From Brachionus rotundiformis (Eukaryota; Rotifera; Eurotatoria; Ploima; Brachionidae), in the NCBI GenBank assembly GCA_016802295.1, contig JAESIW010000138.1, forward strand, positions 2,590,419 through 2,654,418: a stretch of DNA of 64,000 nucleotides, given 5' to 3'. The position numbers and the translations under genes are program-made. This document shows, piece by piece, positions 11,029 to 23,205 of the stretch (the stretch's first letter is position 1; the number at the start of each line of letters is the position of its first letter). A model generated the notes under the pieces. That model was not told the DNA's origin. It searched no databases and saw nothing but the letters and a program-made list of their open reading frames with translations.

Positions 11029-11608
11029 CTATTTCTCTAAATAGTTATCTATTAAACTTTTCAAAACTTCATTCTTTCTTTTGGTTTTTCTGTCCCTACC
11101 TCTTCGCTTACGGAACCATTCCTGCAAGAAACAAGATTTATAAAGTTAATTAAAGCTAAAAAGTGGTAAAAACCTCAATATCACTGTCCATGACATGAAA
11201 TCGTTGAGCCAATGTCTTCAGTTCCGCTGGCTTAGGATATCTACTTTTTTTGAACAGCTCCTCTAAAATAGCGTTTTGTATTTTGTTCCATTTGGGTGCC
11301 GGTATATATTCGAACTTGTCGCTGCTTATCACTTCTGATTTTACATTTTCATGGTCAACAGGTCCACAAACACAATTGAATGAGTTCTCAATAGGATTTA
11401 AATCGTCTGAATGAGACTCATTAGAAAGACTATTAAAAGATTTGTCTTTTAGTCCGGCTTCAAAGCTAAGCAGAGAGTAGTCAAAAGGCGTCGGACCGAA
11501 TAGTTGTTCACATGGTTTGGTTATGAACGCGCTTGGATAGTATTGAATTTGGGACGTAGATGAGAGACGTTTAACGCGTTTTTTCTTGTTATTAACAACT
11601 CGATCCAT
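11029..11608 (-). CDS. Divergent homeodomain protein lacking Asn51
   Basis: Two exons on the minus strand, 11608-11174 and 11121-11029, joined by a 52-nt intron (GTTTTT...GCAG); 175 residues. A basic N-terminus (NNKKKRVKRL) may be a nuclear localisation signal. Residues about 105-165 fit a homeodomain: helix 1 WNKIQNAILEELFKKSRYP, helix 2 AELKTLAQRFHV, then DSDIEEWFRKRRGRDRK as recognition helix. W48 and F49 are present, but position 51, normally Asn and contacting DNA, is Lys (WFRKRR). The intron falls inside the recognition helix. Atypical homeodomains such as HOPX or those in ceramide synthases also lack Asn51, but the surrounding protein does not resemble either, and no membrane segments are present. 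Could be a fast-evolving transcription factor or a non-DNA-binding derivative. Divergent from the aminopeptidase with 181 bp between starts. Confidence 0.72.
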
Positions 11609-11789
11609 CTTTTAATAGTTTCTTTTTTAAATTAAATGAAAAATCAAGCTCTAATTTTAACTTATGGCTTAAAGTTTTTTGCTTAAGTTTCTCCCACTCA
11701 CGGCCAAAGTCAAAAACTAGCATATGCTTTCTAAATCTCTTAAATAAATTTAATTTATAATTAATTTTTATAAACTTAACTTTTTTAAA
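11609..11789. promoter_or_regulatory. Putative bidirectional promoter
   Basis: The 181 bp between the ATG of the homeodomain gene (minus) and the ATG of the aminopeptidase gene (plus) must contain both 5' UTRs and any core promoters. The stretch around 11690-11720 is locally GC-richer (CTCCCACTCACGGCCAAAG) than its surroundings. No named motif can be assigned. Confidence 0.4.
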
Positions 11790-14700
11790 ATGTCTAGTAT
11801 TCAGACTGACTTGAGACCATTTCGTCGATTAAAAAACAACATAGTACCAATAAATTATGATCTTAGCATATTCCCAAATTTTGACAGCTTCAAATTTTCT
11901 GGAAAAGTCAAAATTAAATTAGATGTAATTTAAATTAATTAAAATTTTCAATCATATAAATCCTAGTCGAAAAGATAATTGAAGAAACCAATGTTGTAGA
12001 AATTCACTCTTTGGAACTTAGATTAAATTCGATTGTTATTCAAACACAAGCCGGAGGTGCTCCCTGTTTAAATTTGACCAAAACTATATTTTTGTTTTAC
12101 CATAGAACTAGCATGCACCAAGTTAATTGAGGCTAAAAATTGTGAATCAGTGGACTTATACTTTTCTGGAAAAATTCCACCAGGAATAAGTATTCTAATT
12201 ATCGAGTTTGATGGCATATTAAATGATAACTTGGTCGGGTTTTATAAAACAAAGTGTCTGAATAATGATGGCCAAGAAAGCATTGCAGCTGTCACCCAAT
12301 TTGAAGTCTTTATTACTGGTCAAATTTTATTACAGTTAAATTAATCTATGCCTTAAGGCTGCTTATGCAAGAAAAGCATTTCCCTGCTTTGATGAGCCAT
12401 CGATGAAGGCTACTTTTGATATTTGCATAATTGCTGATAAAACAAAAACCGTATTATCAAATATGGTAACAAAAAAAAAATCATCAACAAATTAATCATC
12501 AAAATTTCAATTTTTTAGCCAGTTAAAGAAATAAAACCCTATGATGCTGATTCTAGATATCATATGTTTTATTTTGAGAGAACTGTAAAAATGTCTACTT
12601 ATTTGGTGGCGTTTGTGGTTGGAAATTATGATTATTTAGAAGAAATGGATGAAATGGGAACCAAAATAAGGGTATATACACCAAGTGGAAAAACAGAAAT
12701 GGGAAAGTTTTCACTAAAGGTACATTTCAATACAAAGAAAGTATTTTTTAGTATTTTTTGGAAATATAGATAGCTGTAAAAGCAATTCCTTTTTTTACAA
12801 AATTTTTCGGCATTAAATATCCACTTCCAAAATTAGATCTTATTGGCTTAAATGATGTTGAAATAGGTAAAATTTTAAATATAATGATTGTTTGTTAATA
12901 ATTTTTTTCGTAAATAGAGGTATATTTAATTATTTTTTAAAATGAGAATGACTTAAATCAAATGTAAAAGGCGATGGAGAATTTTGGACTATTGACATTT
13001 AAAGAGTCTCTTCTATTAATTGATCCAAAAAAATTTTCGATTCAAACTCGCTCTGAAGTGGCTTTGGTTGTCGCTCATGAAATTGCTCATCAATGGTTTG
13101 GAAATTTGGTAACAATGGAGTGGTGGACTGATTTATGGTTAAATGAAGGATTCGCTACATGGATTGAATATTTGTGCATCGATTATTGCTTTCCCAAATG
13201 GAATATATGGAGCTTATACGCTACGGATCATCTTTATCGGGCATTTAATTTGGACGCTTTGAATAATAGCCACCCGATTGAAGTAAATGTTGGTCCACCA
13301 TCTGAAATCAATCAAATATTTGACTCTATTTCATACTGTAAAGGCTCAGCTATCCTACGAATGCTTAATGACTTTGTTGGCAAAGATTGCTTCATACAAG
13401 GTCTCAATAATTATTTGGAAAAGTTTAAATTTAGTAATGCGACAAGTGAAGATTTGTGGGATCATATTGATATGTCTTCAAACCAATCAGTGAAAAAAAT
13501 GATGCAGGTGTGGACCAAAGAGCAAGGATATCCGGTTGTGTATGCATCTATTAGAATAGATTCAAATAGAGAAACGATTCTTTCTCTTTGCCAAAAAAAG
13601 TTTTCTGCTCAACCTCAAAAAGCAAGTCAAAACCAACTATGGAATATACCAATATCGATTACCATTAAGTCAACTTACCCAAAAGTTTTCAAAAAAATAG
13701 TTTTGGATAAAAAAGAGATTGAGGTTAATCTTGGGCAAGTTTCAGAGGAAGATTGGATCAAATTGAACTCAAATAGTATTGGATTTTTTAGAGTTTTCTA
13801 TTCACAAAATTTGCTACACAAATTGTTTGCTAACTCGAATGAAATATCAAGTATTGGATCTGCTTTGGATAGATATGGAATAATAAATGATGCATTTTCA
13901 TTTGTAATATTTAATATTTAAAAATTTAAATGCAATTTTGAATTAGCTAATCAAAGACATTTTGTGGCGAGTTAAAAGCTTCCGAAATGCTGAAAATCTT
14001 AGATCATTTTCGCTTTGAAAACGATCCACATGTGTGGATAATAATATTTAAAAATTTAAATTTTATGCTCAAATGCCTAATTGATCAGCCATATTTGGAA
14101 AAATTTAAAAACTATATTAAAGATTTGCTCATAGATGTAAAAAACAAAATTGGTTTTGAAATTAAAGAAAATGAAGGTTTGATTTTTTATTAATTTTTGT
14201 ATTTAATTAAATATAGATTAGGCCTAGAATAATAAAGAAATTTTTTTAAGGTTTGCAAAAATAGAAGAATATTTTTCAATTAAAAAAGCATTTTTTTCTG
14301 TTCAATAAGATTTGATTCTTCAACACTTAGTTCAGTTTTTCGATTAAAAATTAGATTTTATTTTTAAGAACATAAATCCAATTTTTCTAGTTGAATATAA
14401 GCTTTTTTTCTTTTTATACTCTTATAAAAAAACTTATTCTATAGAGTTTTTCCGAAAATGTTGAAAGTCACTTTCAATTTTTTTTATTTCAGAATTAATT
14501 TTCAGTTCTAAATTATTCATACTTAACCTAAATAAACAAAAATAAAATAGAATTGTTTTATTAAAGCGAAATTAATTTCTTTTAATTAAATTATAAAGTA
14601 ATTGATTTTATTTTATTTAAAGTTAATTAAGACCTACAAATCATTAAAATATGTGGTTCACATTGCCAAGATAAAGTTTACAGAAAAGTTTCCAAGTCTT

Positions 14701-15621
14701 TTCTAGAAAAAAGTGTCTAAATTTTAATTGAAAATTTAAATTAACATAAAAAGACATGATTTTAAAATGATAAGGAAAATTTAAATTGATAATTTCACAA
14801 ATAAGTTTTGGACAAATATCAAAGAATACCAATATATTAATTATTATATTTGATATATTCGACTATATTTGATATTTAGATGATCTGCAAAAGCTTCTTA
14901 AGGAGAATATTTTGTATATGCTTGCTAAAATTGATGATCCAGACTTTAAACAATTTGCTCTAAATGCTTTCAATGAACGGAATAATGTACCGATACCTGC
15001 TGATTTGCAAAAACCAGTAATTTACTTGAGATATTTTTCCATTTTGTCAGCTTTATCTAATTAAACATAGATATTTACCAGTATGCTCAGAAATGGAAAC
15101 ACTGGTATAGTTAACGATCTAATTAATTTATACCAGGAGTCTAGTATTCCAGAGGAAAAAGAAAAAATAGCTGTTCTCTTGGGAGAAGTGTTGCCAGTCG
15201 AATCTATTGATTTGGTTTTAAATTTTTCTATATCAGTAGGTAGGCGATTAAGGTTATAAGCAGAAAGTTATTTCGATTTTTTTAGTCAATAGTTACATTA
15301 GAAGAGACAGTTTTTATTCTGATATCATTGGGAAGAAATTCAACTAACCAAATTTCACTTGATCACACATGGAAATTTATAAAAAAAAATTGGAATCTGT
15401 TTGTAAATCGATACTCTGATTCAGTCATTTTGGGAAGACTGCTTAAACCAATTGTCGAAAGCTTTAGTTCAGAGAATAGTCTAAAAGATATAGAGACCTT
15501 TTTCGTAGATAATCCATGCCCACAGGCTGACCAATCAATCAAACAAGCAATTGAATCAATCAGATCCAATATTTACTTTCTTTCTAAGCAAAATCAAGAT
15601 TTGGACACTTTTTTTAGCTAG
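11790..15621 (+). CDS. NPEPPS: Puromycin-sensitive aminopeptidase-like M1 zinc metallopeptidase
   Basis: Exons: 11790-11924, 11975-12056, 12106-12305, 12358-12465, 12519-12719, 12770-12866, apparent micro-exon 12918-12919, 12971-13903, 13957-14176, 14880-15016, 15071-15235, 15286-15621; 871 residues if the micro-exon is used (human PSA is 919 including an N-terminal extension). The enzyme is a cytosolic zinc exopeptidase that removes N-terminal residues from peptides. Visible: the N-terminal beta-sandwich with ARKAFPCFDEP, the AMEN part of the exopeptidase motif (276-279), zinc site HEIAH (311-315) with third ligand E334 in WLNEGFATW, and SYCKGSAILRML carrying the transition-state Tyr. The C-terminal helical domain is complete (TWKFIKKNWNLFVNRY). 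No signal peptide is present, which fits PSA more than the membrane-bound relatives. Exon 6 ends in phase 1 and exon 7 needs phase 0; see findings. Intron 8 (about 700 nt) is the only long one. Confidence 0.9.
12918..12919 (+). other. Candidate 2-nt micro-exon in the aminopeptidase gene
   Basis: The dinucleotide AG sits between an AAATAG acceptor (ending 12917) and a GTATAT donor (from 12920). It would split a 104-nt interval into introns 12867-12917 and 12920-12970, each 51 nt, the commonest intron size here. It restores the frame between exon 6 and exon 7, creating a GAG codon just before AMEN. Confidence 0.5.
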
Positions 15622-18600
15622 TTCTTATCGTTGTCCGCATTATGAAACTTATAATTTATTTTTTAATTTAGAAAAACTATATAATAAAGCTAATCAAGAT
15701 AAAACTAATGCTATTTTTTGGTTTTTTTAATCTTTTTTTATGGATCGTTACTAGCTCAGGGTCTTAGAACCGGAGAATTTCAAGTATATCTTTTAAAAAT
15801 CTCGGAGCATATGCTCGCCTTTTTTCCTAATTGATTTCAAATCTAGTCTAAATGAAAAGCAAACAATTTAGAGAAAGATTTTGGCAAATATTTTCTCAAA
15901 TATTTAATTATCAAAATCAGTTTTTGTAACTTTAGTTGTAGTTTGTTTTTACCAAGCTTTGTCTAGTTTTCAATTTATTGATTTTTTTTAAGTCAATTAA
16001 GGCAAATTATTTATAAAATTTGGGATTTTAGAAAATTAATTGAACAACATAAATCTTTTTACCTATATTTCTTATGGGTCAATGTATTTCAATTTAATGT
16101 AATAAATCACAATTAATTGATATAAAACCTTAAGTAAAAATTCAACAAATGAATAAAGCACAATTGGGCCTTAATTTCCATAAACATCCTGGCCGACAAA
16201 TCGTGATTTACGAGTATTAATTCAAAATATTAAGTCAATATGGCTGACTCAAATAAAACTATGATTTTTATCTATTTTCAGATATTTTATTATGGCTAAA
16301 TATTTTCAATTAAAAAATATGCTAACATTGATTTGAATGGTGAGTTTGATCTGTTCTAATAGAATTATAAATTTATAAATTTTAACAGTACATATTTGTT
16401 GGTTGTTTATAAAAGAAATAAATTTAAGAAAATAGTCTATTTTTTTGAATAGAAAAACGACATCTAAATATTGATTGATAGTAATTTAATTAGGTTTAAT
16501 AATTTTTTCAATTATTTATATTAGAAAGCAAATAGACATCTTTTAAATCATTTATCGCTACTAAATATTTTGCAAAATTCACCGTACAGTTTGATGATTG
16601 TTATAAATTTTTCTTAAAAAGAGTGGTTTCTTTTTTAATTTATTTTAAATTTAAATTTAAATGAAGGTTATTCTTAATTAGATATGGTTTTAATCTGAGC
16701 TAGATTCAATTTAAAAAAAAAAGCTTTTAGGTTTTCCACGAGTTCGCTCAAATTAATATCATATATTAATATCTTAGAAACTATTGTATTTCTTAAAGTT
16801 AATATTTTGAAAGTAAAATAGCTTTAAAAGTCCTTTTTAAATTAATTTCGTTAAATATTCCATGTTTCTTATTTTATTGTCAATAGAATAGCCAAATATT
16901 GACATTAAACTTTTAAAATCATTTTTATTTTTTTATAAAAAAAAACATCTACTTTTAATTCAGTTACTCGAGTCATATAAAAAAATCTTAATTTTATATT
17001 TAAAATAAAAAAAGATAATTATGAAACTTAATTATCAACAATGGTATGAGATAATATCAATTATTCGATCATTTTAGTTTTTATTCTTATGTAATCGAAA
17101 GCTTTATTTTAGTCATTTATCAAAAGACCAAAATGTACCCTCTATCAGCTAACTAATAAACGCTATTTTCAAATTAGATTTAATCAAGAATTCTTTTAGA
17201 TATTTCTTTTTATTATGTAATCACTGAAACAAACTTTACAAAGATAATTTTAATTCTTTTTGCTTAAATATTGCGCCTAAACCAACAAATAAACTTTGCT
17301 TTCGTTTATTTGGCCCTGATCGTGCATTTAGCTCTCAATCACTAGGCGAATTTTAATGTTTATAGCTAAATAAATAAAACCCTGTGATCTATCAGACTCT
17401 TGAGTCGGTATTTTTTGTTTTTGTTATCCAACAAGTCATAAAAATTTTTTATAAATTGAGCATACTTCAGCTGCATTTTAGTTTCAATAGATTGATACAT
17501 TTTTTAGTAATTAATTTCAAGGTTTAGCTTTATTTCAATAAACATTTAGAAAAAAAAATACCGATAAAATATTTTCCTTATCTTGTAAAATATGCAAATT
17601 GGTTTATTAAAGTTGATTTTTATTAAGCAAAGATTGCAAGCCTAATTTAAAAATTAGTTTAGAATTTATAATTCTCAAAATATTGTTTATATCATAATTT
17701 ATAATCAAAAATTATGTCATTAATCTATCATAATTCGCCCGAACCTACTATTAGATAATGTTTGTATAAACTATTCTGGCTTTTGTTTATAGGAATTCTA
17801 TCTAGATCAGGATTAAACTTTATTTTTAATATTCATTAGCGTTCGTGGATAAAGATGTTTACAAATTTAAAAATGCAATAAATGTTTAGATAAAATATCG
17901 AGTTCTTATGGAAGCCGATAATTTATGGTTGCTCTGATTACTTGATTGCGTGGTAATTTAATACCTATTGATTTACTGGTGTAATGTGAATTTAAAAAAA
18001 AATTTAATATGCATTTAGATAATTAAAAAGAGAATTTTAAATTTTCATTTGGTCTTAAATTTTTAATTTTAATATTTTTTTTGTTATATTAATTTGTTTA
18101 GTTGTTGATTTAACAAAATAAAGGCTTCCTTTGTAAATGAGCTATATCCGTGCACTTAAATTGTTCATGTGTAGTATTAATATTTTTTTTCAAATTTATA
18201 AAGTTATTTTTTGGCTCATGCTAAATTTTTAATTAAATTCAATAACGCCATAAATTATTATGAATTTTCGGATGTTGTTCTATACTTCCCAGTTTAAACA
18301 ACTTATCGAATTACTGTTTCTTGTATGCTCATGATTTTTATCTACAAAATTATAATCTTTTAATATGAGAAGTATATCTATTATGTAACATTAAACTTAA
18401 ATTGTTAATTTTCGCTGTTTTAACAATTTTAATATTTGAATTTTATCATTTAGAGAAAAAAATTTATCTCTAATTTGGCTATTCTATTTCTAGCTAAATA
18501 GCCGTAAACAATAGTAACTGCTCTAGAGCCGAATTCTAATTAGCACTTAACCCAACTTTAATGACAAGTCACCCAAACTAAAAAAAAGTATTTCATTTTT

Positions 18601-21600
18601 AAAATTCCTGCTCAGCTAGACTTGCTAAACGAAAACATAATGCAAGCCCTAATTAATTTTGTAATTTAGACCCTAAATTGACTGAATCAAATAAAATAAA
18701 ATTTATTATTTCGATTTGAAATTGAAATATGCCCAAGTGTAATTTAAATTCAAAAAAAATTATTGACAATAGAAACAAAACACTAGGCATTTAGCTCGGC
18801 AAAGCCGTGTTTTATTCTTGTGCTTGTGGCAATATTTCTTACGACCTACATGGTGTTCTAATTATTTGAAACAAGATTTAACAGATAGGTAAATTCATCG
18901 ATTTATAAGCCAGATAGATTAGTTAAATATTTTCCTCGACTAGTTTAAGTCTTAAGTCTTAATCCAATTTTAGATTAGAAAAATACATATCTATTCAGAA
19001 TTTAATATACGTGATTTTATTAAAATAAGGTAATGCTATTTAGAAATAGATAGGTAAGTAAATAGGCAAAATAAAGCGAAAACTCTTCATAAAATTGGCT
19101 TTTTTGTTATCATTCATAGTAAAGTTTTTGTAAACTGTACTCGAGTTTGTTTATTGTGGTATTTATTTTTGATATTAAAGTGCAGATAAGTTTATATATA
19201 TTTTTTTTTCTCATTCAGTCCATCACTTGTACTAGTAGACTGATAGGCCTAGCTTGTTGACAGATAAACATTTCCGAAAGCATTGGTGGCTCACTTGAAA
19301 TCATTGTTTTGACACCTATGAATGTGTGTGTGTGATCCAAAAAATAATCGAATGTTATTTGTCTAAGATTATAAATTTTGATTTTTGATGAGCATTTAAG
19401 TCATATCATATCACTTGAATTTTTTGCTAAAATTTTACAAATAAAATATGTCAAAAATAAAAATAGAAAGTTTTTCATGAAATTGTGTTGACTTGGTTTT
19501 CATTTTGGCAAAATTGCCTTTCCGAGCTGCGAGCCAGATTTTTTTAGACACACAAATTAGTACTGTAGTATATCCAATTTTGGGGTTACATATTTCATTA
19601 GGTATGCTTAATGATAGGTAATATATATAATTTTTTTTTAAAAATTTATTATAGATAAGAATTTTTTCAATAAACAAAAACACATTTATTTCTCTTAATC
19701 CCTTTAATTTAATATTTAATAACAAGTCATTAGTATAAACTTTATACTAATGTCATTTTGAAAATGACACTAAGAACCTAGACTTAAAAAAAATTTAAAA
19801 AACTATTTAAAGGCTTTAAAGTAGGCGACTATGTTGTTGTTGTTGTTTTTTTGAATTGACAATAATTTATGGTTTAAATTTTTAGGCCAAATTTTCTCTA
19901 GCATTTAATGTCTAAATTTACATTTTTAAATTTTGATTGAAATTCAATCAAAACGAGCGAATCAATCATTCATATTTAATAAATACCATTCAGTCAGACT
20001 AGAAAGCAACTGTATCTTTTATTTGACAGTTGATGTGTATATCAAAATATATAGAGTTTGAAAAATTTATCAGTAATACTAAACAGTAATCTCTCTTTAT
20101 ATATTTTACCATTAATTACACTAATTGTAATTAATCATCCCTAAATAAGGATCAATCCGAACGGGAATACTTGGTAATATTTTTATTGTTTTATTAGAAT
20201 TAATTTTTGCATATGCAAAGTTAAATTTTAGAATTATTTATAAAAATAAACTGTTTAGGTTTTAAATTCTATTTTCTATTTACATTCAATTTTTAGTTTA
20301 AAAAATCTATCTTAAAATCTTAATTAGATAGCCATATAATTCCAATTGAATTAGCTTAGTATTTTATTTCAAAATTTGTATTATACTTGAAAAAAAATCG
20401 ATGCTTAGAAAAAACTTTAATTAACTTGTTGAAATATTTTCATCTAATTAATTGAGGTTTTTTTTCAAATAGTTTTAAAATGCAAGTAAAACTTGATCAT
20501 TTAATTATATTTTTATTTTACAAAACTGACCATAAGTACCAATATCAGAGGCTAGAAAAGCGGTGAGGTTTTAAAACTTGAATTGACCCATGCAAAACTA
20601 GCCATTCTAATATAAATTATTAGTAGATAAAAAAGTAAAGCAAAAATCTAGGTAAGATAACAATTTAATCGACGCATCAGTTTGGCTCCAAGGCTCAAGA
20701 TAATTCAGCAATTGTCCATTAAACGTATTTGGCGAAAGACCAGTGAGAGATTTTAATCTAGTTGGAATAGATTTGATTTTAAAACAGTATGATCCGATGA
20801 TATTAAAATCCAAAAAGACCCTATCTTTGTATGAGCAGTCGAATCATTCAAACTAGATTAACACTATCAGCAGTAATATGAATTTTCTTTTATCAGATCT
20901 ATCTAATAACTATAGCTCAAAATGTGAATTTAGCTCGGCTAGAAAAGTATAACATTCTTATGTGGATTATTATAAGCTCTCATTTCTTCTTGGCTGAATG
21001 CGCTCAATTTGAGTCCAAAATCAAATGATTAATTTTATTTCTGTCTGCGGATACTTTTCCGTAAAGTTATTCCATTTTTATCTAGTTGAATGGACTTGAA
21101 CAAATAGCCCTAAAAGTTCCAAATCATAAATTATAGTTCTTCAATTGCCAATTTATCAAAAAATAAGCTGAAATAAATTTGGAGCAAAAGGTTTAGCACT
21201 ATTTTTCAAATGCCAATGCCTAGCAAACCATTGATGCTTTTCGGAGCTGTTTATTATCGGATTGATTGTTTATAGCCAAATCTAAAATAGTTTAGAGTTG
21301 GCTATAGAAACCTCTTAGTAAAGAAATCCCAAATTGCCTCATCTTAAAGACTTAATAAATAGAGGCATATGTTCTGATTCATGTTATTACATAAAACTTT
21401 TAGAATTTATAATTTTTTAAAAAATATTGAATCTCCTTAAAAGCACAGTTAGAGCATATTTGTATTCTGAATTACCCTTTAAGTAGTGAATAGTGGTCGT
21501 TGGGTCTAATAGCAGATGGTTTAATATTTTATGATTTATTTAGCATTGTATTTTAGTCTTGAAACAAAAAAGTAAATATTTTTTACGAGAATTTGTATTT

Positions 21601-23205
21601 CTTTATAAAAAAAACCCAAAAAAAAATTAGGTTAAGAAAACTTGAAGTTGTTGTTGAATTATTAATTTAGAAAATTTGATTGTAGTGATTTGGCTTTTTG
21701 TAATGGGAATGCAAATAGTTGTAGGATATGGACCTTATTCTTGGCGTGCATAGGCGCTGACATTGTCCAGCCTTTACTTCTGCAATTTATCAAGATTTTT
21801 TGGTGATTAATGTCCATTTTTATAATGGTCATTTAAGTGAATTTTTTTTAGATTTATTTTATTAATTTTATGCTTATTTAAAATTTTTTTATCATTAAAA
21901 AATTGAACCCTAAATTTATTTTTTTAGCATTTAAAATACTTAGAGCAAACAAATCCAATCAACCGTTCTTACATTCATTGACTATCTTTCTGAATTTCAA
22001 TCAGTCTATTGGATCCTAATTAAACAGGTTCAATGTTTCAGGTTGTTTACTTTAAATCTTTAAGACGAGAGAATTTATTATAATTTAGGCCGGAGTTTGC
22101 TTCTAAATATTTTCCAGTCTAAACAACCAAAATAAAACTCATTCAATTAAGATTTTTTGTTTTATTTTGGTTCATTAAAAGCTTTAATTTTGGTGGTCAA
22201 TAAGTAAATTAATAAAATTTTATTATAAGGTAATTGGGTTATTTGAAATAGATTACGAAATTTAATAATTTAATTGCATTCTTTCAGAAGACTTGGTGTT
22301 ACCCCCTACTGAATTCATACTTAATTACATTACAAATAAAACTAATAAATTTTTTTTATCAAAATTGATTACATCAAGAAATAGTAGCTTTTTAGTTGTC
22401 TACTTTAATCAAATATTTCAAACATAGATAAAAAAATTTCAAAATTGATATTGTTTTTTAATAAAAAGTATAGTGATTTAAAGGTTTTCTAGAGTTAACA
22501 ATATGAATTAAATTTTTCAAGCTAATCTTTCGATTTTTAGATTGGAATAACCTTTATTTTAAATGCTAAAATTATGACATTTTTATATTTTGCCGAATTT
22601 TACTATTTTTTAAGCTGAGAAAAATAATTATTGCTAAGTAAAAATGACTAATAAATGAGCTTTTACACAGCGCTTGGGGTTTTTTAGACAAATTAAAGTT
22701 CCCAAACACATTTTTAAAAAGCTTCGCGAAAATCTTATTTTTCAATTAAATAAAACATTAATCTAGTTGATTTAATGAGCTTTAAAATAGCAATTAAATG
22801 TATATTTAAAGGTTCATAAATTCAATATTAAAAAAAGTTTAAATTAGATTTCAAAATGTAATTAAAATGCATGAGAAAACTACGTTTTAAATCATTAGAA
22901 AAACAAAAGATTTTTTCGTATTTTTTTTCTTTATATTGATCTAAACAAGACAGGTAAATATATTAACTTTCGTGCTAGGTATATGTTAGCATTGATTTCA
23001 AGAATTGAGGCTGTGAACAAATCTTAAATTATCTTCAAACTTTTTTGAAAAAATTATTCAAATTTTTTTCTTTTATTTCTAGATGTTTGCCGAATTAAGA
23101 TGTAAATTTTATAATTAATTAACTAAAAAATAAAAAAAATTAATTCAATTCACAACAAACTCACGTAGTCGATAGTAATTTTTTAAATTCAGGCTGTATA
23201 AAATA
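15622..23205. other. 7.6 kb gene-free stretch upstream of tensin
   Basis: No exon-like frame with splice sites or family similarity could be found on either strand. The sequence is not uniform: patches of higher complexity (about 16150-16220, 17270-17400, 18480-18560, 18780-18860, 19210-19340, 20530-20800, 21700-21790) alternate with A/T runs, as expected for cis-regulatory DNA. Minor features: a hairpin at 18777-18813 (AAAACAC, 2-nt bulge, GGC, pairing with GCCGTGTTTT), a GT run near 19324-19335 and a TTG run near 19832-19845. Confidence 0.45.

Noticed and set aside
10914..11153. Plus-strand frame of 79 codons
   Set aside because: It overlaps the second exon of the homeodomain gene antisense, has no true ATG start and no domain likeness.
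11790..15621. Reading the aminopeptidase as a pseudogene because of the exon 6/7 frame break
   Set aside because: All other eleven exons keep frame and catalytic residues are intact; the micro-exon explains the break with canonical splice sites.
19435..19725. Minus-strand frame of 96 codons in the long gene-free stretch
   Set aside because: Lys/Ile/Leu-rich composition expected of random A/T DNA, no splice context and no family likeness.
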